Below, piece by piece: positions 15,176-23,729 of a DNA stretch of 35,020 nucleotides. Position 1 is the stretch's first letter. The number at the start of each line of letters is the position of its first letter. This DNA comes from Clostridiales bacterium (GTDB lineage Bacteria > Bacillota > Clostridia > Oscillospirales > Oscillospiraceae). The DNA lies in NCBI GenBank assembly GCA_022764045.1, contig JALERU010000082.1, forward strand, positions 1 to 35,020. The letters run 5' to 3'. Position numbers and translations under genes: made by a program. The notes under the pieces are model-generated. The model ran no database searches and was not told where the DNA came from. It worked only from the letters and a program-made list of their open reading frames with translations.

Positions 15176-15691
15176 ATGAAAAACTTGCTGGTGGTCATTG
15201 ATATGCAGCTTGACTTCATCTCCGGCGCGCTGGGGACCCGCCAGGCCGAGGCCATTGTTCCGGCGGTGGCAAAGCGAATCCGGGCGTTCCAGGGAGATGT
15301 GGTTTATACCCGAGACACCCATGGGGAAAATTACCTGGAGACCCAGGAGGGAAAGCACCTGCCGGTGGTCCACTGTGTCAAAGGGACCCCAGGCTGGGAA
15401 ATCCACCCTGAGATCCAAAAAGCGGGGGAGGGGAAGACCGTTGCTGTCATTGACAAGCCAACCTTCGGCTCGGTCGAGCTGGGCGACTTTGCTGCCTCCG
15501 GCGGTTACGATGCCATAGAGCTGGTTGGTCTGTGCACAGATATCTGTGTCATTTCCAATGCTCTGTGCCTCAAGTCCCGGCTGTGGGAAACCCCCATTAC
15601 CGTCTGGGCGGACTGCTGTGCCGGTGTGACGCCGGAAAGCCACGCCAACGCGCTGTCTGCTATGAAAATGTGCCAAATCAACGTGGGTTGA
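15176..15691 (+). CDS. Nicotinamidase-like cysteine hydrolase
   Basis: This is a 171-residue isochorismatase-superfamily hydrolase. The catalytic triad is D9 (VIDMQLDF), K94 (DKPTFGS) and C124 (CTDICVISNAL). Metal ligands of nicotinamidases are also visible: D47 and H49 (TRDTHGENY) and H66 in HCVKGTPGWEIHP, which is close to the nicotinamidase HC-x-x-GT-x-G motif. It therefore probably turns nicotinamide into nicotinate plus ammonia for NAD salvage; another amide substrate is possible. ATG 15176 follows AAGGAAGGGGGG. It is first in the operon and 31 bp before the binding-protein gene of a PotD-type importer, which suggests a linked substrate. Confidence 0.82.
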   Translation: MKNLLVVIDMQLDFISGALGTRQAEAIVPAVAKRIRAFQGDVVYTRDTHGENYLETQEGKHLPVVHCVKGTPGWEIHPEIQKAGEGKTVAVIDKPTFGSVELGDFAASGGYDAIELVGLCTDICVISNALCLKSRLWETPITVWADCCAGVTPESHANALSAMKMCQINVG

Positions 15692-15722
15692 TGAAAAATG
15701 AAAGGATAAGGAGAAACAAATC

Positions 15723-16823
15723 ATGAAAAGAAACTTTTTGACACGGGCCGGGGCAGGCATCCTGTCCCTGGTGATGCTGCTGGGTCTGGCTGCCTGCGGC
15801 GGCGACACCAACGGGGAAACCGCTGGCGGCGGCGACAGCGGCGAGAAGACCAAGCTGTATGTGGTCAACTGGAAGGACTACGCCTCCGACGACAAAGAAC
15901 TGATGGCTGCCTTTGAGGAGGAGTACAACTGTGAGATCGTGAACACCTACATGGAGAGCGAGGAGCAGCTGCTGACTTCCCTGAAGACCGCCTCCGAGGG
16001 CTCCATCGACGTGTGCCTGCCCAACTGCACCATTCTGCCCGCCGCCATCGAGGCCGGCCTGCTGAAAGAGATTGACACCTCCAAGCTGGATAACTTCTTC
16101 AAGCTGTATGAGCGCTTCCAGAGCCAGAAGGAGTGCGTGGGCGAAGATGGCAAGATGTATGCGGTGCCCTTCGTCTGGGGCTCCACTGCCATCGCTTACA
16201 ATACCGAGCTGATGAGCGAGGCTCCCACCACCCTGGCCAGCCTCTTTGACGAGCAGTATGCCGGCAAGATCACCATTCGGGACGACTATAACGACGCTGT
16301 CATGGCCGCCGCCATTGTTCTGGGTCAGGACCCCGCCGCGCCCTCTGATCTGGACGCTATTAAGGACCTGCTGATCAAGCAGAAGCCCCTCAACCGCACC
16401 TATTGGCAGACCGGCGACGAGTTCTCCAAGCTCTTTGCCGGCGGACAGATTGAGTTCGGCATGATGTGGTCCGGCCAGGCCGCCACCATGAAGAACGAGG
16501 GTGAGCCCATCGCCTTTGTGGTCCCCGAGGACGGCGCCATCGGTTGGGTGGACAACTGGGCCATCGCTTCCGGCTCTCAGAATGAAGAGCTGGCGTACGC
16601 TTTCATCAACTATATGATCAGCAAGGATGTGCAGTACAACTGGGCCACCAAGGGCGGCCCCGCCCCCGCCAACCAAGAGGCCGCAGAGGCTGTGGACCCC
16701 GAGTACGCTGCCGCCTGCGGCATGGACGAGGACTCTCTGAACCGCCTGTATTTCATGGCTTATCAGGACGACGCCACCAAGGCCAAGTGGGCTGAGCTGT
16801 GGACCGAAGTGAAGGCAAGCTGA
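15723..16823 (+). CDS. PotD-like substrate-binding lipoprotein
   Basis: This 366-residue extracytoplasmic binding protein of the spermidine/putrescine (PotD) class has a lipoprotein signal with lipobox LAAC and C25 as the lipidated residue. The mature part has family features: VVNWKDYAS at the start, YMESEEQLLTSL, a hinge region GLLKEIDTSKLDN and YAVPFVWGSTAIAYNTEL. I cannot confirm the polyamine-binding acidic residues, and the neighbouring kinase and glycohydrolase genes argue for another ligand. AAGGAG precedes the ATG. The four transporter genes follow in the order D-B-C-A. Confidence 0.88.
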   Translation: MKRNFLTRAGAGILSLVMLLGLAACGGDTNGETAGGGDSGEKTKLYVVNWKDYASDDKELMAAFEEEYNCEIVNTYMESEEQLLTSLKTASEGSIDVCLPNCTILPAAIEAGLLKEIDTSKLDNFFKLYERFQSQKECVGEDGKMYAVPFVWGSTAIAYNTELMSEAPTTLASLFDEQYAGKITIRDDYNDAVMAAAIVLGQDPAAPSDLDAIKDLLIKQKPLNRTYWQTGDEFSKLFAGGQIEFGMMWSGQAATMKNEGEPIAFVVPEDGAIGWVDNWAIASGSQNEELAYAFINYMISKDVQYNWATKGGPAPANQEAAEAVDPEYAAACGMDEDSLNRLYFMAYQDDATKAKWAELWTEVKAS

Positions 16824-16859
16824 TCCGGCCGATAATTCATGTGACAGGGAGGAATTCTC

Positions 16860-17687
16860 TTGGAACATAAGAAACGACGCCTGCTCACCCTGCCCGCAGT
16901 GGGTTGGCTGCTGGTCTTTACCGTGCTGCCGCTGCTGATTATGCTGTTTTACAGCGTGCAGGCCGACGACGGCTCAGGGTTTACCTTTGCCAACTATCTT
17001 CGCTTTTTTTCAAAAGGCATGTATTTGAAGCTGACCGGACGCACCATCGTCTGGGCGGTGCTGGTGACGGTGTTCAGCCTGCTGATCGCCTACCCCCTGG
17101 CCTATATCCTGGCCAAAAAGCTGAAAGGGGCCCGGGGGATCATTCTGGTGCTGATCATCATCCCCTTCTTTACCAACCAACTGGTTCGGATCTATAGCTG
17201 GCTTATCTTCCTCCAGGACGGCGGTGTTCTCAACCGCCTCCTGGGGGCCCTGGGCCTGTCGTCAGGGGATACCCTGGGAATCTTGTATACCCAGGCGGCG
17301 GTCATCATTGGGCTGGTCCATGCCTATTTCCCCTATATGGTCATTACCATCTACATGGCCCTGGAGCGGATGGACGACGCCATGCTGGAGGCAAGCGCCA
17401 GCCTGGGCGCCACCAAGATGACCACCTTCCGCCGGGTGGTCTTTCCGGCCTCCATGCCCGGGGTGGTCTCCGGAATCCTCATTGTCTTTGTGCCTTGCCT
17501 GGGTACCTTTGTGGAGCCCCGTATCCTGGGCGGCACCGACGGTATGGTCATCGGCACGGTCATTGAGGATCAGTTTACCGAGCTGTATGGCTGGAACTTC
17601 GGCGCGGCCATCGCGTTCCTGCTGCTGGCCATGGTTCTGCTGAGCATGATGGCCATCAGCAAGTGGGGAAGGCGGTATGACGTATGA
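16860..17687 (+). CDS. PotB-like ABC permease
   Basis: This is a 275-residue inner membrane permease with about six helices. The cytoplasmic EAA loop reads EASASLGATKMTTFRRVVFP, the contact point for the ATPase. It starts at TTG 16860 with AGGGAGG 7 nt upstream; no ATG fits better. Its stop overlaps the start of the next permease by ATGA. It forms a heterodimer with the PotC-like protein. Confidence 0.9.
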   Translation: MEHKKRRLLTLPAVGWLLVFTVLPLLIMLFYSVQADDGSGFTFANYLRFFSKGMYLKLTGRTIVWAVLVTVFSLLIAYPLAYILAKKLKGARGIILVLIIIPFFTNQLVRIYSWLIFLQDGGVLNRLLGALGLSSGDTLGILYTQAAVIIGLVHAYFPYMVITIYMALERMDDAMLEASASLGATKMTTFRRVVFPASMPGVVSGILIVFVPCLGTFVEPRILGGTDGMVIGTVIEDQFTELYGWNFGAAIAFLLLAMVLLSMMAISKWGRRYDV

Positions 17688-18487
17688 AAAAGAATCTTGG
17701 AAGCAAAGCCTTTGTGCTGCTGGCCCTGCTGTATCTGTATGTCCCCATCTTCGTGCTGATGGTGATGGGCTTTAACGAGTCCCGATACAATTCGCTGCCC
17801 TTTTCCTTTACCTTGAAGTGGTATCAGGAGCTGGCCCAGGACGATGTCCTGCTGACAGCCACCCGGAACTCTCTGCTGATCGCCTTGGTCACAGGGCTGG
17901 CCTGCATGGTGCTGGGTACCCTCTTCATCCTGGGGCACCAGGCCCTGAAAAACAAAGGCAAGCAACTGGCCCGCAGCTTTGTGATGATGCCCATGAGCAT
18001 CCCGTGGCTGATTTTGGGCCTGTCTCTGCTGCTGATGATCCGGGCGGTGGATTTGGAAAAGAACCTCTTTTTCGTCCTTGCTGGCCACATCGTCATTTCT
18101 TTGCCCTATACCCTTTTGGTGCTGGAGGCCCGGGTCCAGTCTCTGGATCAAACCCTGGAGGATATGAGTTCCTCCTTGGGCGCCACGGCCTGGACCACGT
18201 TCCGGCGGGTGACCTTTCCTGCTTTGGCGCCGGCCATCGTGGCGGGGGGATTCCTGTCCTTTATGATCAGCTTTGACAACTTCCCCATCAGCTATTTCCT
18301 GATGCCTGCGGGGATCTCTACGCTGCCCATTGAAATTCAGAGCTCCATCAAGTTTGGCTTCACCCCGGAGATCAACGCCATTTCCACAGTGATCATTGGC
18401 ATCTCCCTGCTGTGCCTGGCTGTGGTGGGACTCATTATGGGAAAAACCTTCCTGGGTATGATCGGAGGAAACAAAAAGAATGTCTGA
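17684..18487 (+). CDS. PotC-like ABC permease
   Basis: This is a 267-residue permease with about six helices and the EAA-type loop DMSSSLGATAWTTFRRVTFP. The N-terminal segment YLYVPIFVLMVMGFNESRY is typical of PotC-class proteins. It overlaps PotB-like by 4 bp and PotA-like by 8 bp, so translation is coupled across the three genes. Confidence 0.9.
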   Translation: MKKNLGSKAFVLLALLYLYVPIFVLMVMGFNESRYNSLPFSFTLKWYQELAQDDVLLTATRNSLLIALVTGLACMVLGTLFILGHQALKNKGKQLARSFVMMPMSIPWLILGLSLLLMIRAVDLEKNLFFVLAGHIVISLPYTLLVLEARVQSLDQTLEDMSSSLGATAWTTFRRVTFPALAPAIVAGGFLSFMISFDNFPISYFLMPAGISTLPIEIQSSIKFGFTPEINAISTVIIGISLLCLAVVGLIMGKTFLGMIGGNKKNV

Positions 18488-19529
18488 AGTCACCCTGAAA
18501 AATTTGACAAAGGTCTATGGCAGCAACACGGTGGTGGATCACATTGATCTCACTGTGGCTGACGGGACCCTGACCTCCATCCTGGGGCCTTCCGGCTGCG
18601 GAAAGACCACCACCCTGCGGATGATCGCGGGGTTTGAGGTCCCCCAGGATGGGGATATCCTTTTTGACAATGTCTCTGTCCGTGCCACCCCTGTGCACAA
18701 ACGGGGCATTGGCATGGTCTTTCAGAGCTATGCGCTCTTCCCCCACATGACCGTGTATCAGAATGTGGCCTATGGCCTGGAGCAGCGGAAGGTGAAGGGG
18801 GAGGAACTGAAAACCCGGGTGATGGAAGCCCTGGAAATGGTGCATATGGAGGACTATGCCAGCCGTAAGCCCCGCCAGCTTTCCGGCGGTCAGCAGCAGC
18901 GTGTGGCCCTGGCCAGAGCCCTGGTGATTCGCCCCAGGGTGCTGCTGCTGGACGAGTGTCTCAGCGCCCTGGACAAAAAGCTCCGGGTGGAGATGCAGGC
19001 CGAGCTCCGCCGGATTTTGGAGGAGTGTGGCGTCACCACCTTCTTTGTCACCCACGACCAGGAGGAGGCCATGACCCTCTCCGACTCCATCGTGGTGATG
19101 AACAACGGAATGATTGAGCAGACCGGCACTCCGGCCGAGGTGTACGAGCACCCGAAAAACCGCTTCGTGGCCAGCTTCCTGGGTAAGGCGAACTTCTTTG
19201 GGGGCAAAGTGCAGGCTGCGGAAGGGGAGCGGGTCACCCTGGAAACCGAGCATGGCCCTCTCACCATCCCCGCCCTGCATGGAGCGCCCGGGGAGCAAGT
19301 CAGCTATGCCGTGCGTCCGGAGAAAATTGAGCTCTCCCAAGAGGGAGACGGCCTGCGGGGAATTGTGGAGTCCGTGGTCTATTCGGGCAGCACCACTTCC
19401 TTCCGGGTCCGCTGCGGCGCTATGGAGATCCTCACGGAGGAGCGGTCTTCCGGCAGCCAAGCCCATCAAAGGGGGGACCAGGTAGTTCTCCGCTGGCCGG
19501 CTGACGCGGCGATCCGTCTGGAGGACTGA
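18480..19529 (+). CDS. PotA-like ABC ATPase
   Basis: This 349-residue ATPase of the CUT1/Pot class has Walker A GPSGCGKTT (36-44), a Q-loop at FQSYALFPHMTVYQNV, signature LSGGQQQRV (about 133-141), Walker B LLLDECLSALD (about 155-165), an H-loop in TFFVTHDQEEA and a C-terminal TOBE domain (about 270-349). The D-loop region has C160 where almost all relatives have Pro (DEPL). It overlaps the permease gene. The PfkB kinase starts 4 bp after its stop, so the importer and the enzymes are made together. Confidence 0.92.
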   Translation: MSEVTLKNLTKVYGSNTVVDHIDLTVADGTLTSILGPSGCGKTTTLRMIAGFEVPQDGDILFDNVSVRATPVHKRGIGMVFQSYALFPHMTVYQNVAYGLEQRKVKGEELKTRVMEALEMVHMEDYASRKPRQLSGGQQQRVALARALVIRPRVLLLDECLSALDKKLRVEMQAELRRILEECGVTTFFVTHDQEEAMTLSDSIVVMNNGMIEQTGTPAEVYEHPKNRFVASFLGKANFFGGKVQAAEGERVTLETEHGPLTIPALHGAPGEQVSYAVRPEKIELSQEGDGLRGIVESVVYSGSTTSFRVRCGAMEILTEERSSGSQAHQRGDQVVLRWPADAAIRLED

Positions 19530-19532
19530 CCT

Positions 19533-20423
19533 GTGGACCGGGACATCATTCTTTTCGGCGGCCTTTTGCTGGATCGGTATTTTTCCGTTGACAGCTGGCC
19601 GAAACGGGGCCAGGATGGCTACTTTTCCACCGAGGAGTCTTTCGTGGGCGGCTGCGCGGTCAACATGGCGGCCACCATCCAAAACTTGGGTGGGGCGTGT
19701 CACGTGGTTTCCAGCGTAGGCAGCGACCAGACGGGGGAGGAGATTCGGGCCTATTGTAAAGCCCACGGATTCTCTTCCCGCTTCCTCCTGGATATCCAAG
19801 GGGTGACCGGGAGTTGCCTGGTGTTCTCGGAGCCAGATGGGGAACGCACCTTCTTGACCCGAAAGGGGATGGAGGAAAAGTACCCCTCGCAACTGGCGGA
19901 ACGCCTTCTGGCTGCCTCGCCCGCATGGGTGGGGGTCACAGGCTATTACCTGCTCAGCGAAGATGGAGAAGCCATTATGGCCAGTTTGGAGGACCTTTCC
20001 GCCCGAGGCGCGAAGCTCCTCTTTGACCCCAGTCCTTTGGTGGGAGATATCCCACCCCAACTGCGCAAGCGGGTGCTGGACATCAGTCAAGTGCTCACGC
20101 CAAACGAGAGTGAGCTGGAAGCCTTGGGCGGCCTTGGGATCGTGGAGGGCCTGGTTCAGGAGGGGAAAACGCTGATCCTGAAGCAAGGAGCCCAGGGCGG
20201 CGTGGTTTACGCCCCGGAGGAGACCTTCGCGTATTCCTCGGTTCCCTGTGTGCCGGTGGACACCACGGGGGCGGGGGACAGCTTTTCGGGGGCGCTGCTC
20301 TACGCCTTTGCCGAGGGGATGACCCTGCGGGAAGGCATTGCCCTGGCCGCCCGATGCGCGGCTAAGACGGTACAAGTACACGGTCCCCATGGATTTTGGA
20401 AAGGGGAGGAAACCTATGTTTAA
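19533..20423 (+). CDS. PfkB-family sugar/nucleoside kinase
   Basis: This 296-residue ribokinase-like kinase has the N-terminal substrate region GGCAVNMAATIQNLGG (signature 1) and the C-terminal anion hole DTTGAGDSFSGALL (signature 2) with catalytic base D249. It starts at GTG 19533 behind GGAGG. Family members phosphorylate ribose, fructose derivatives or nucleosides; the substrate here is not readable from sequence. Its place between an importer and an ADP-ribosylglycohydrolase-family gene (8-bp overlap) suggests that it phosphorylates the imported compound or the sugar released from it. Confidence 0.88.
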   Translation: MDRDIILFGGLLLDRYFSVDSWPKRGQDGYFSTEESFVGGCAVNMAATIQNLGGACHVVSSVGSDQTGEEIRAYCKAHGFSSRFLLDIQGVTGSCLVFSEPDGERTFLTRKGMEEKYPSQLAERLLAASPAWVGVTGYYLLSEDGEAIMASLEDLSARGAKLLFDPSPLVGDIPPQLRKRVLDISQVLTPNESELEALGGLGIVEGLVQEGKTLILKQGAQGGVVYAPEETFAYSSVPCVPVDTTGAGDSFSGALLYAFAEGMTLREGIALAARCAAKTVQVHGPHGFWKGEETYV

Positions 20424-21405
20424 CAGAGCATACGGAGCCCTGGTGGGCGGCGCCATCGGAGACGCCATGGGTATGCCGGCGTCCTTCTTGACCCGGCGGC
20501 AGATCACCGAGACTTATGGGTATATTCAGGATTTCCTGGAACCCCAGAAAGAGATCCAGACCTATCACGGCGACCTGAAGGCCGGAGAGATCACCGACGA
20601 CACCATGGAAAGCGTGATTCTAAGCCAAGTCATCATTGACCACGGCGGCTTTTCCGAGGCGGCCTTTCACGAGGCCATGAAAAACTGGGCCATCCGCCAG
20701 AAAATGCTGGAGAGCACCGTCATCGGTCCCTCCACCCGCCGCTATTTAGAAGCCCTGATCGCCGGGCGGGATCCCAAGCTGACCGCTGGCCAGGGAGTGA
20801 CCAACGGCAGCGCCATGCGCGTGGCCCCCATCGGCATCCGCTATCACGACGACCTGGGGAAATGCCTGGAAATGGCGGCCGCTTCCTCGCTGCCAAGCCA
20901 CGGCAGTAAACCCGCAGTGGCCGCGGCCTGTGCGGTGGCCGCTGGGGTCTCTCTGGGGGTGCATGGAGGATATTCTCCCCTGGATATTCTCCGGGCCGGG
21001 GCAGACGGCGCGGCCTATGGTGAAAAGATCGGCGCTGATGTGACTTCTCCTCTGCTCTCCCGCCGTCTGCGTCTGGTGGAGTCCATCGTGGACCAGGCGG
21101 GCCAAGGGGATATCCGTGAGATTTTGGACGAGCTGGTGGGGATTTTTGGCGCTAGCATGATGTCCTATGAGTCGGTTTCCATTGCTTTTGGCGCCTTTTA
21201 CGCCACCAATGGACGAGGGGCCGACGGAGTACTGGCCGCCATCAACGCCGGCGACGACGCGGACACCAACGGCGCCATCTGCGGCAATCTCTGCGGCGCG
21301 TACAGCGGTGCGGAGGCTTTCCCCGCCGCTTGGCGAAAACGGGTGGCGGAGACCAGCGGCCTGGACCTTGAGACCATGGCCCGGCAGTTGCTGGGAGAGA
21401 ACTAA
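20416..21405 (+). CDS. ADP-ribosylglycohydrolase-family protein
   Basis: This 329-residue all-helical hydrolase has a dinuclear Mg site. Metal motifs are visible at both ends: GEITDDTMES (T60, D61, D62) and INAGDDADTNGAICG (D281, D283, T284). The N-terminal GALVGGAIGDAMGMP and TNGSAMRVAPIG are family hallmarks. Family members (ARH/DraG) cleave N- or O-glycosidic bonds of ADP-ribose, but many bacterial members sit in catabolic operons and have unknown substrates. ATG 20416 follows GGGGAGG, overlapping the kinase end. No ADP-ribosyltransferase or nitrogenase gene is nearby, so a DraG role is unlikely. Cleavage of an imported N-riboside is my inference. Confidence 0.88.
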   Translation: MFNRAYGALVGGAIGDAMGMPASFLTRRQITETYGYIQDFLEPQKEIQTYHGDLKAGEITDDTMESVILSQVIIDHGGFSEAAFHEAMKNWAIRQKMLESTVIGPSTRRYLEALIAGRDPKLTAGQGVTNGSAMRVAPIGIRYHDDLGKCLEMAAASSLPSHGSKPAVAAACAVAAGVSLGVHGGYSPLDILRAGADGAAYGEKIGADVTSPLLSRRLRLVESIVDQAGQGDIREILDELVGIFGASMMSYESVSIAFGAFYATNGRGADGVLAAINAGDDADTNGAICGNLCGAYSGAEAFPAAWRKRVAETSGLDLETMARQLLGEN

Positions 21406-21413
21406 ACAAGGGA

Positions 21414-21450
21414 AAAGAGGGGCGAACGGAGATCTGTTCGTCCCTTTCTC
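21414..21450 (+). terminator. Hairpin between glycohydrolase and HAD genes
   Basis: An imperfect stem GAGGGGCGAAC / GTTCGTCCCTTTC (about 21417-21427 with 21436-21448) has a short T-rich tail (TTTCTC). It may act as a leaky terminator that lowers expression of the HAD gene. Confidence 0.5.
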
Positions 21451-21475
21451 ATCGGAGTCAAAGACGGGGGGAGTT

Positions 21476-22225
21476 ATGTACAAAGCCATTTTTTTCGATC
21501 TTGACGACACCATTTTCAGTTATGACCGGTGTGGCCAAAACGCGCTGAAAGGAACCCTTCAAGTTTGCGGGGTCCCTTACTCTGATCAGGCCTATGCGTT
21601 TTTTCGGCAAGTGGATGAGACCCTTTGGAGCCAACAAAAGGCGGGGATGCTGTCCATTGAGCAGGTGATTTCGGCCCGTGCTGAGGAAATGGCAAGGTGG
21701 TTCCAGCGGCCGGAAAAGAGGGGATTGTTCCAAACGACCTTTCCTTTGCGTCTGGCGGAAGAAGTAGAGATGGAGCCCTTCGCCCGGGAGGTCCTGTCTG
21801 CGCTCAGCAAGCACGTAAAATTATACGCGGCCTCCAATGGATTGCAGGAAGTCCAGCGGCTCCGTTTGGAAAAAGCCGGCTTGCTAAGTTGCTTTACCGG
21901 CCTTTTTGTCTCTGACGCCATGGGGGCGGAAAAGCCGGACCCTCGATTCTTTTTCGCGTGCCTGAAACACTGCCATCTACCTGCCCGGGAGGTTCTCATG
22001 GTAGGGGACAGCCTCCAGGCCGATATGGCGGGCAGTCACGCTGCGGGTTTGGATTGCTGCTGGTACAACCCCAAGGGCCTGCCGCGCAGCAGCGATTGCC
22101 CCATCACCTATGAAATCTCAGACCTGCGGCATGTGTCTCAGCTTCTGCAAGGGAAACCGGAACATCAGGGCAGAATCCAACCCGGCAGGGGGAGAAGACT
22201 GGCAGCAGACGATCATATCCTGTGA
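21476..22225 (+). CDS. HAD-family phosphatase (YjjG-like nucleotidase)
   Basis: This 249-residue haloacid-dehalogenase hydrolase has motif I FFDLDDTIF (D8, D10), motif II AASNG, motif III lysine in GAEKPDPRFF and motif IV VGDSLQADMAG. A helical cap lies at about 15-95. It resembles the YjjG/YfnB group, which dephosphorylates nucleotides and other small phosphates. ATG 21476 is preceded by GGGGGGAG. The last 25 or so residues (from GKPEHQGRIQ) are Arg/Gly-rich and look like an extension beyond the fold. It may finish the same pathway as the upstream kinase and glycohydrolase, or only be a neighbour. Confidence 0.85.
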   Translation: MYKAIFFDLDDTIFSYDRCGQNALKGTLQVCGVPYSDQAYAFFRQVDETLWSQQKAGMLSIEQVISARAEEMARWFQRPEKRGLFQTTFPLRLAEEVEMEPFAREVLSALSKHVKLYAASNGLQEVQRLRLEKAGLLSCFTGLFVSDAMGAEKPDPRFFFACLKHCHLPAREVLMVGDSLQADMAGSHAAGLDCCWYNPKGLPRSSDCPITYEISDLRHVSQLLQGKPEHQGRIQPGRGRRLAADDHIL

Positions 22226-22251
22226 TTTTCCACAGAAAATTTCCAAATGTC

Positions 22252-22281
22252 TTGACGAAAAACGTGGTTATGCTTTACTAT
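22252..22281 (+). promoter_or_regulatory. Promoter of the NhaC-family gene
   Basis: -35 TTGACG (22252-22257), an 18-bp spacer and -10 TACTAT (22276-22281). A small CTGTG/CACAG hairpin (22220-22235) lies just upstream. Confidence 0.6.
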
Positions 22282-22319
22282 GAAAGCAATCATTCGCGTT
22301 GAGAGAGGGAAGTGATGGG

Positions 22320-23654
22320 ATGCAGAACTTTGGTGTATTAAGCTTGCTGCCGGTGGCGGTGGTGATTGTTTTGGTATTTTTGACCAGGAGGACCGCAGTC
22401 TCCCTTCTGGCTGGGACCGTGGTGGGGGCGGTGCTGCTCTATGGAAGCGGTTTTCCAAAGCCCTGGCTGGATGTGGTTTATGGCGTCATGGGAAGCGACC
22501 TATGGATCTGGCTGGTGCTGGTCTGCGGCTTTTTCGGCAGCCTGGTGGCCTTGTTTGAGGCCTCCGGCGGCATCTATGGCTTCACCGCCATCGCGGCCAA
22601 AATTTGCAAAGGGGAGAAGCGCACCCTCTTCGCCAGTTGGCTTTTGGGGGTGGTGGTCTTTGTGGATGACTGGCTCTCCATTCTCTCTGTGGGGACTGCC
22701 ATGCGCCGGGCTACAGACCGCTTTCGGATTCCCCGGGAAATGCTGGCCTTTCTCAGCAACTCTACCGCCTCTTCGGTCTGCGTCATTGTGCCCACTTCCA
22801 CCTGGGGAGTGTTTATGATCAGCCAGCTGGTGGCAACCGGCGTCTGTCCGGCGGAGGAGGGAATGTCAACCTTTCTCCACGCCCTTCCCTTCCTGTTTTA
22901 TCCCCTCATGGCGTTGCTGTGCGGCTTGCTGTACGCGGTGGGCGTTCTGCCGAAATTCGGCCCCATGAAAAAGGCTTACGCACTGGCCCGGCAAGGGGAA
23001 CTGGCAGAGGAAGAACCCGAGGAGACCAGCGGGAAAAAAACCAATGCGCTGAATTTTCTTCTGCCTGTGATTTTGGTGACTGCCATCACCATTGCCACGG
23101 GGGAGATTTTATATGGAACGCTGGTCTGTCTGGTGTTCTGTGCCCTTTTGTATCTGCCCCAGCGGCTCATGGGGCCGGGCAAGTACTTAGACACGGTTTT
23201 ATCTGGCTTTAAGGATATGATCGGGGTCCTGTTTATCGTCACCAGCGCCTTTATCCTGCGGGACATCAACAGCCTGCTGGGGATGCCGGAGTTCGTCATT
23301 GGCGCGGCAAAGGCTGCGATGGTTCCCCAAGTCCTCCCGGTAGCGGCCTTCTTGATCGTCACCGTTTTGGCGGTGGCGGCGGGGAATTTTTGGGGGATCT
23401 GCGCCATCGCCTTTCCGGTGATCATTCCCATCGCCCAGGCCCTGGACGCGAATATCCTGCTGACCGCCGGGGCCATCATCTCGGCCACGGCGGCGGGCTC
23501 GCACATTTGCTTCTTTGGTTCTGAGGCCACCTTGGCGTGTTCTGCCACGCAGATTGAGAATGTCCGCTATGCGCAAACGGCCATCCCTTTGCTGATCGTC
23601 CCGGTGGTTCTCAGCGCTCTGCTGTATTTGGGGGTCGGGATGATGCTTGGATGA
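22320..23654 (+). CDS. NhaC-family Na+/H+ antiporter
   Basis: This 444-residue membrane protein has about eleven helices. The NhaC-family core is visible in VVVFVDDWLSILSVGTAMRRATDRFRIPREMLAF and in NSTASSVCVIVPTSTWGVFM. ATG 22320 (MQNFGVLSLLP) is preferred over a TTG 7 codons earlier, which lies inside the SD region AGAGGGAAG. Such proteins exchange Na+ (or an organic substrate such as malate or an amine) for protons. Its own promoter and a strong terminator suggest a monocistronic unit, but it directly follows the pot/kinase operon and could export a product of that pathway. Confidence 0.87.
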   Translation: MQNFGVLSLLPVAVVIVLVFLTRRTAVSLLAGTVVGAVLLYGSGFPKPWLDVVYGVMGSDLWIWLVLVCGFFGSLVALFEASGGIYGFTAIAAKICKGEKRTLFASWLLGVVVFVDDWLSILSVGTAMRRATDRFRIPREMLAFLSNSTASSVCVIVPTSTWGVFMISQLVATGVCPAEEGMSTFLHALPFLFYPLMALLCGLLYAVGVLPKFGPMKKAYALARQGELAEEEPEETSGKKTNALNFLLPVILVTAITIATGEILYGTLVCLVFCALLYLPQRLMGPGKYLDTVLSGFKDMIGVLFIVTSAFILRDINSLLGMPEFVIGAAKAAMVPQVLPVAAFLIVTVLAVAAGNFWGICAIAFPVIIPIAQALDANILLTAGAIISATAAGSHICFFGSEATLACSATQIENVRYAQTAIPLLIVPVVLSALLYLGVGMMLG

Positions 23655-23680
23655 CCTCTTCTTTTCATATCGTATAAAAC

Positions 23681-23726
23681 ACAGACGCCGTGCTTCCACA
23701 ATCGCACGGCGTCTGTTGTTCTTTTT
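23681..23726. terminator. Bidirectional terminator between nhaC-like and MBL genes
   Basis: A perfect 13-bp stem (23681-23693 with 23704-23716) is followed on the plus strand by TGTTCTTTTT. On the minus strand, GTGTTTTA follows it. It serves both convergent genes. Confidence 0.87.
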
Positions 23727-23729
23727 GGG

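Noticed and set aside
15723-19529. Plain spermidine/putrescine importer potABCD
   Set aside because: The family fits, but ligand residues cannot be confirmed and the co-transcribed enzymes point to another substrate, so no pot gene symbols were assigned.
20416-21405. DraG-type nitrogenase-activating glycohydrolase
   Set aside because: No nitrogenase or DraT-type transferase nearby; the operon context is transport and sugar phosphorylation.
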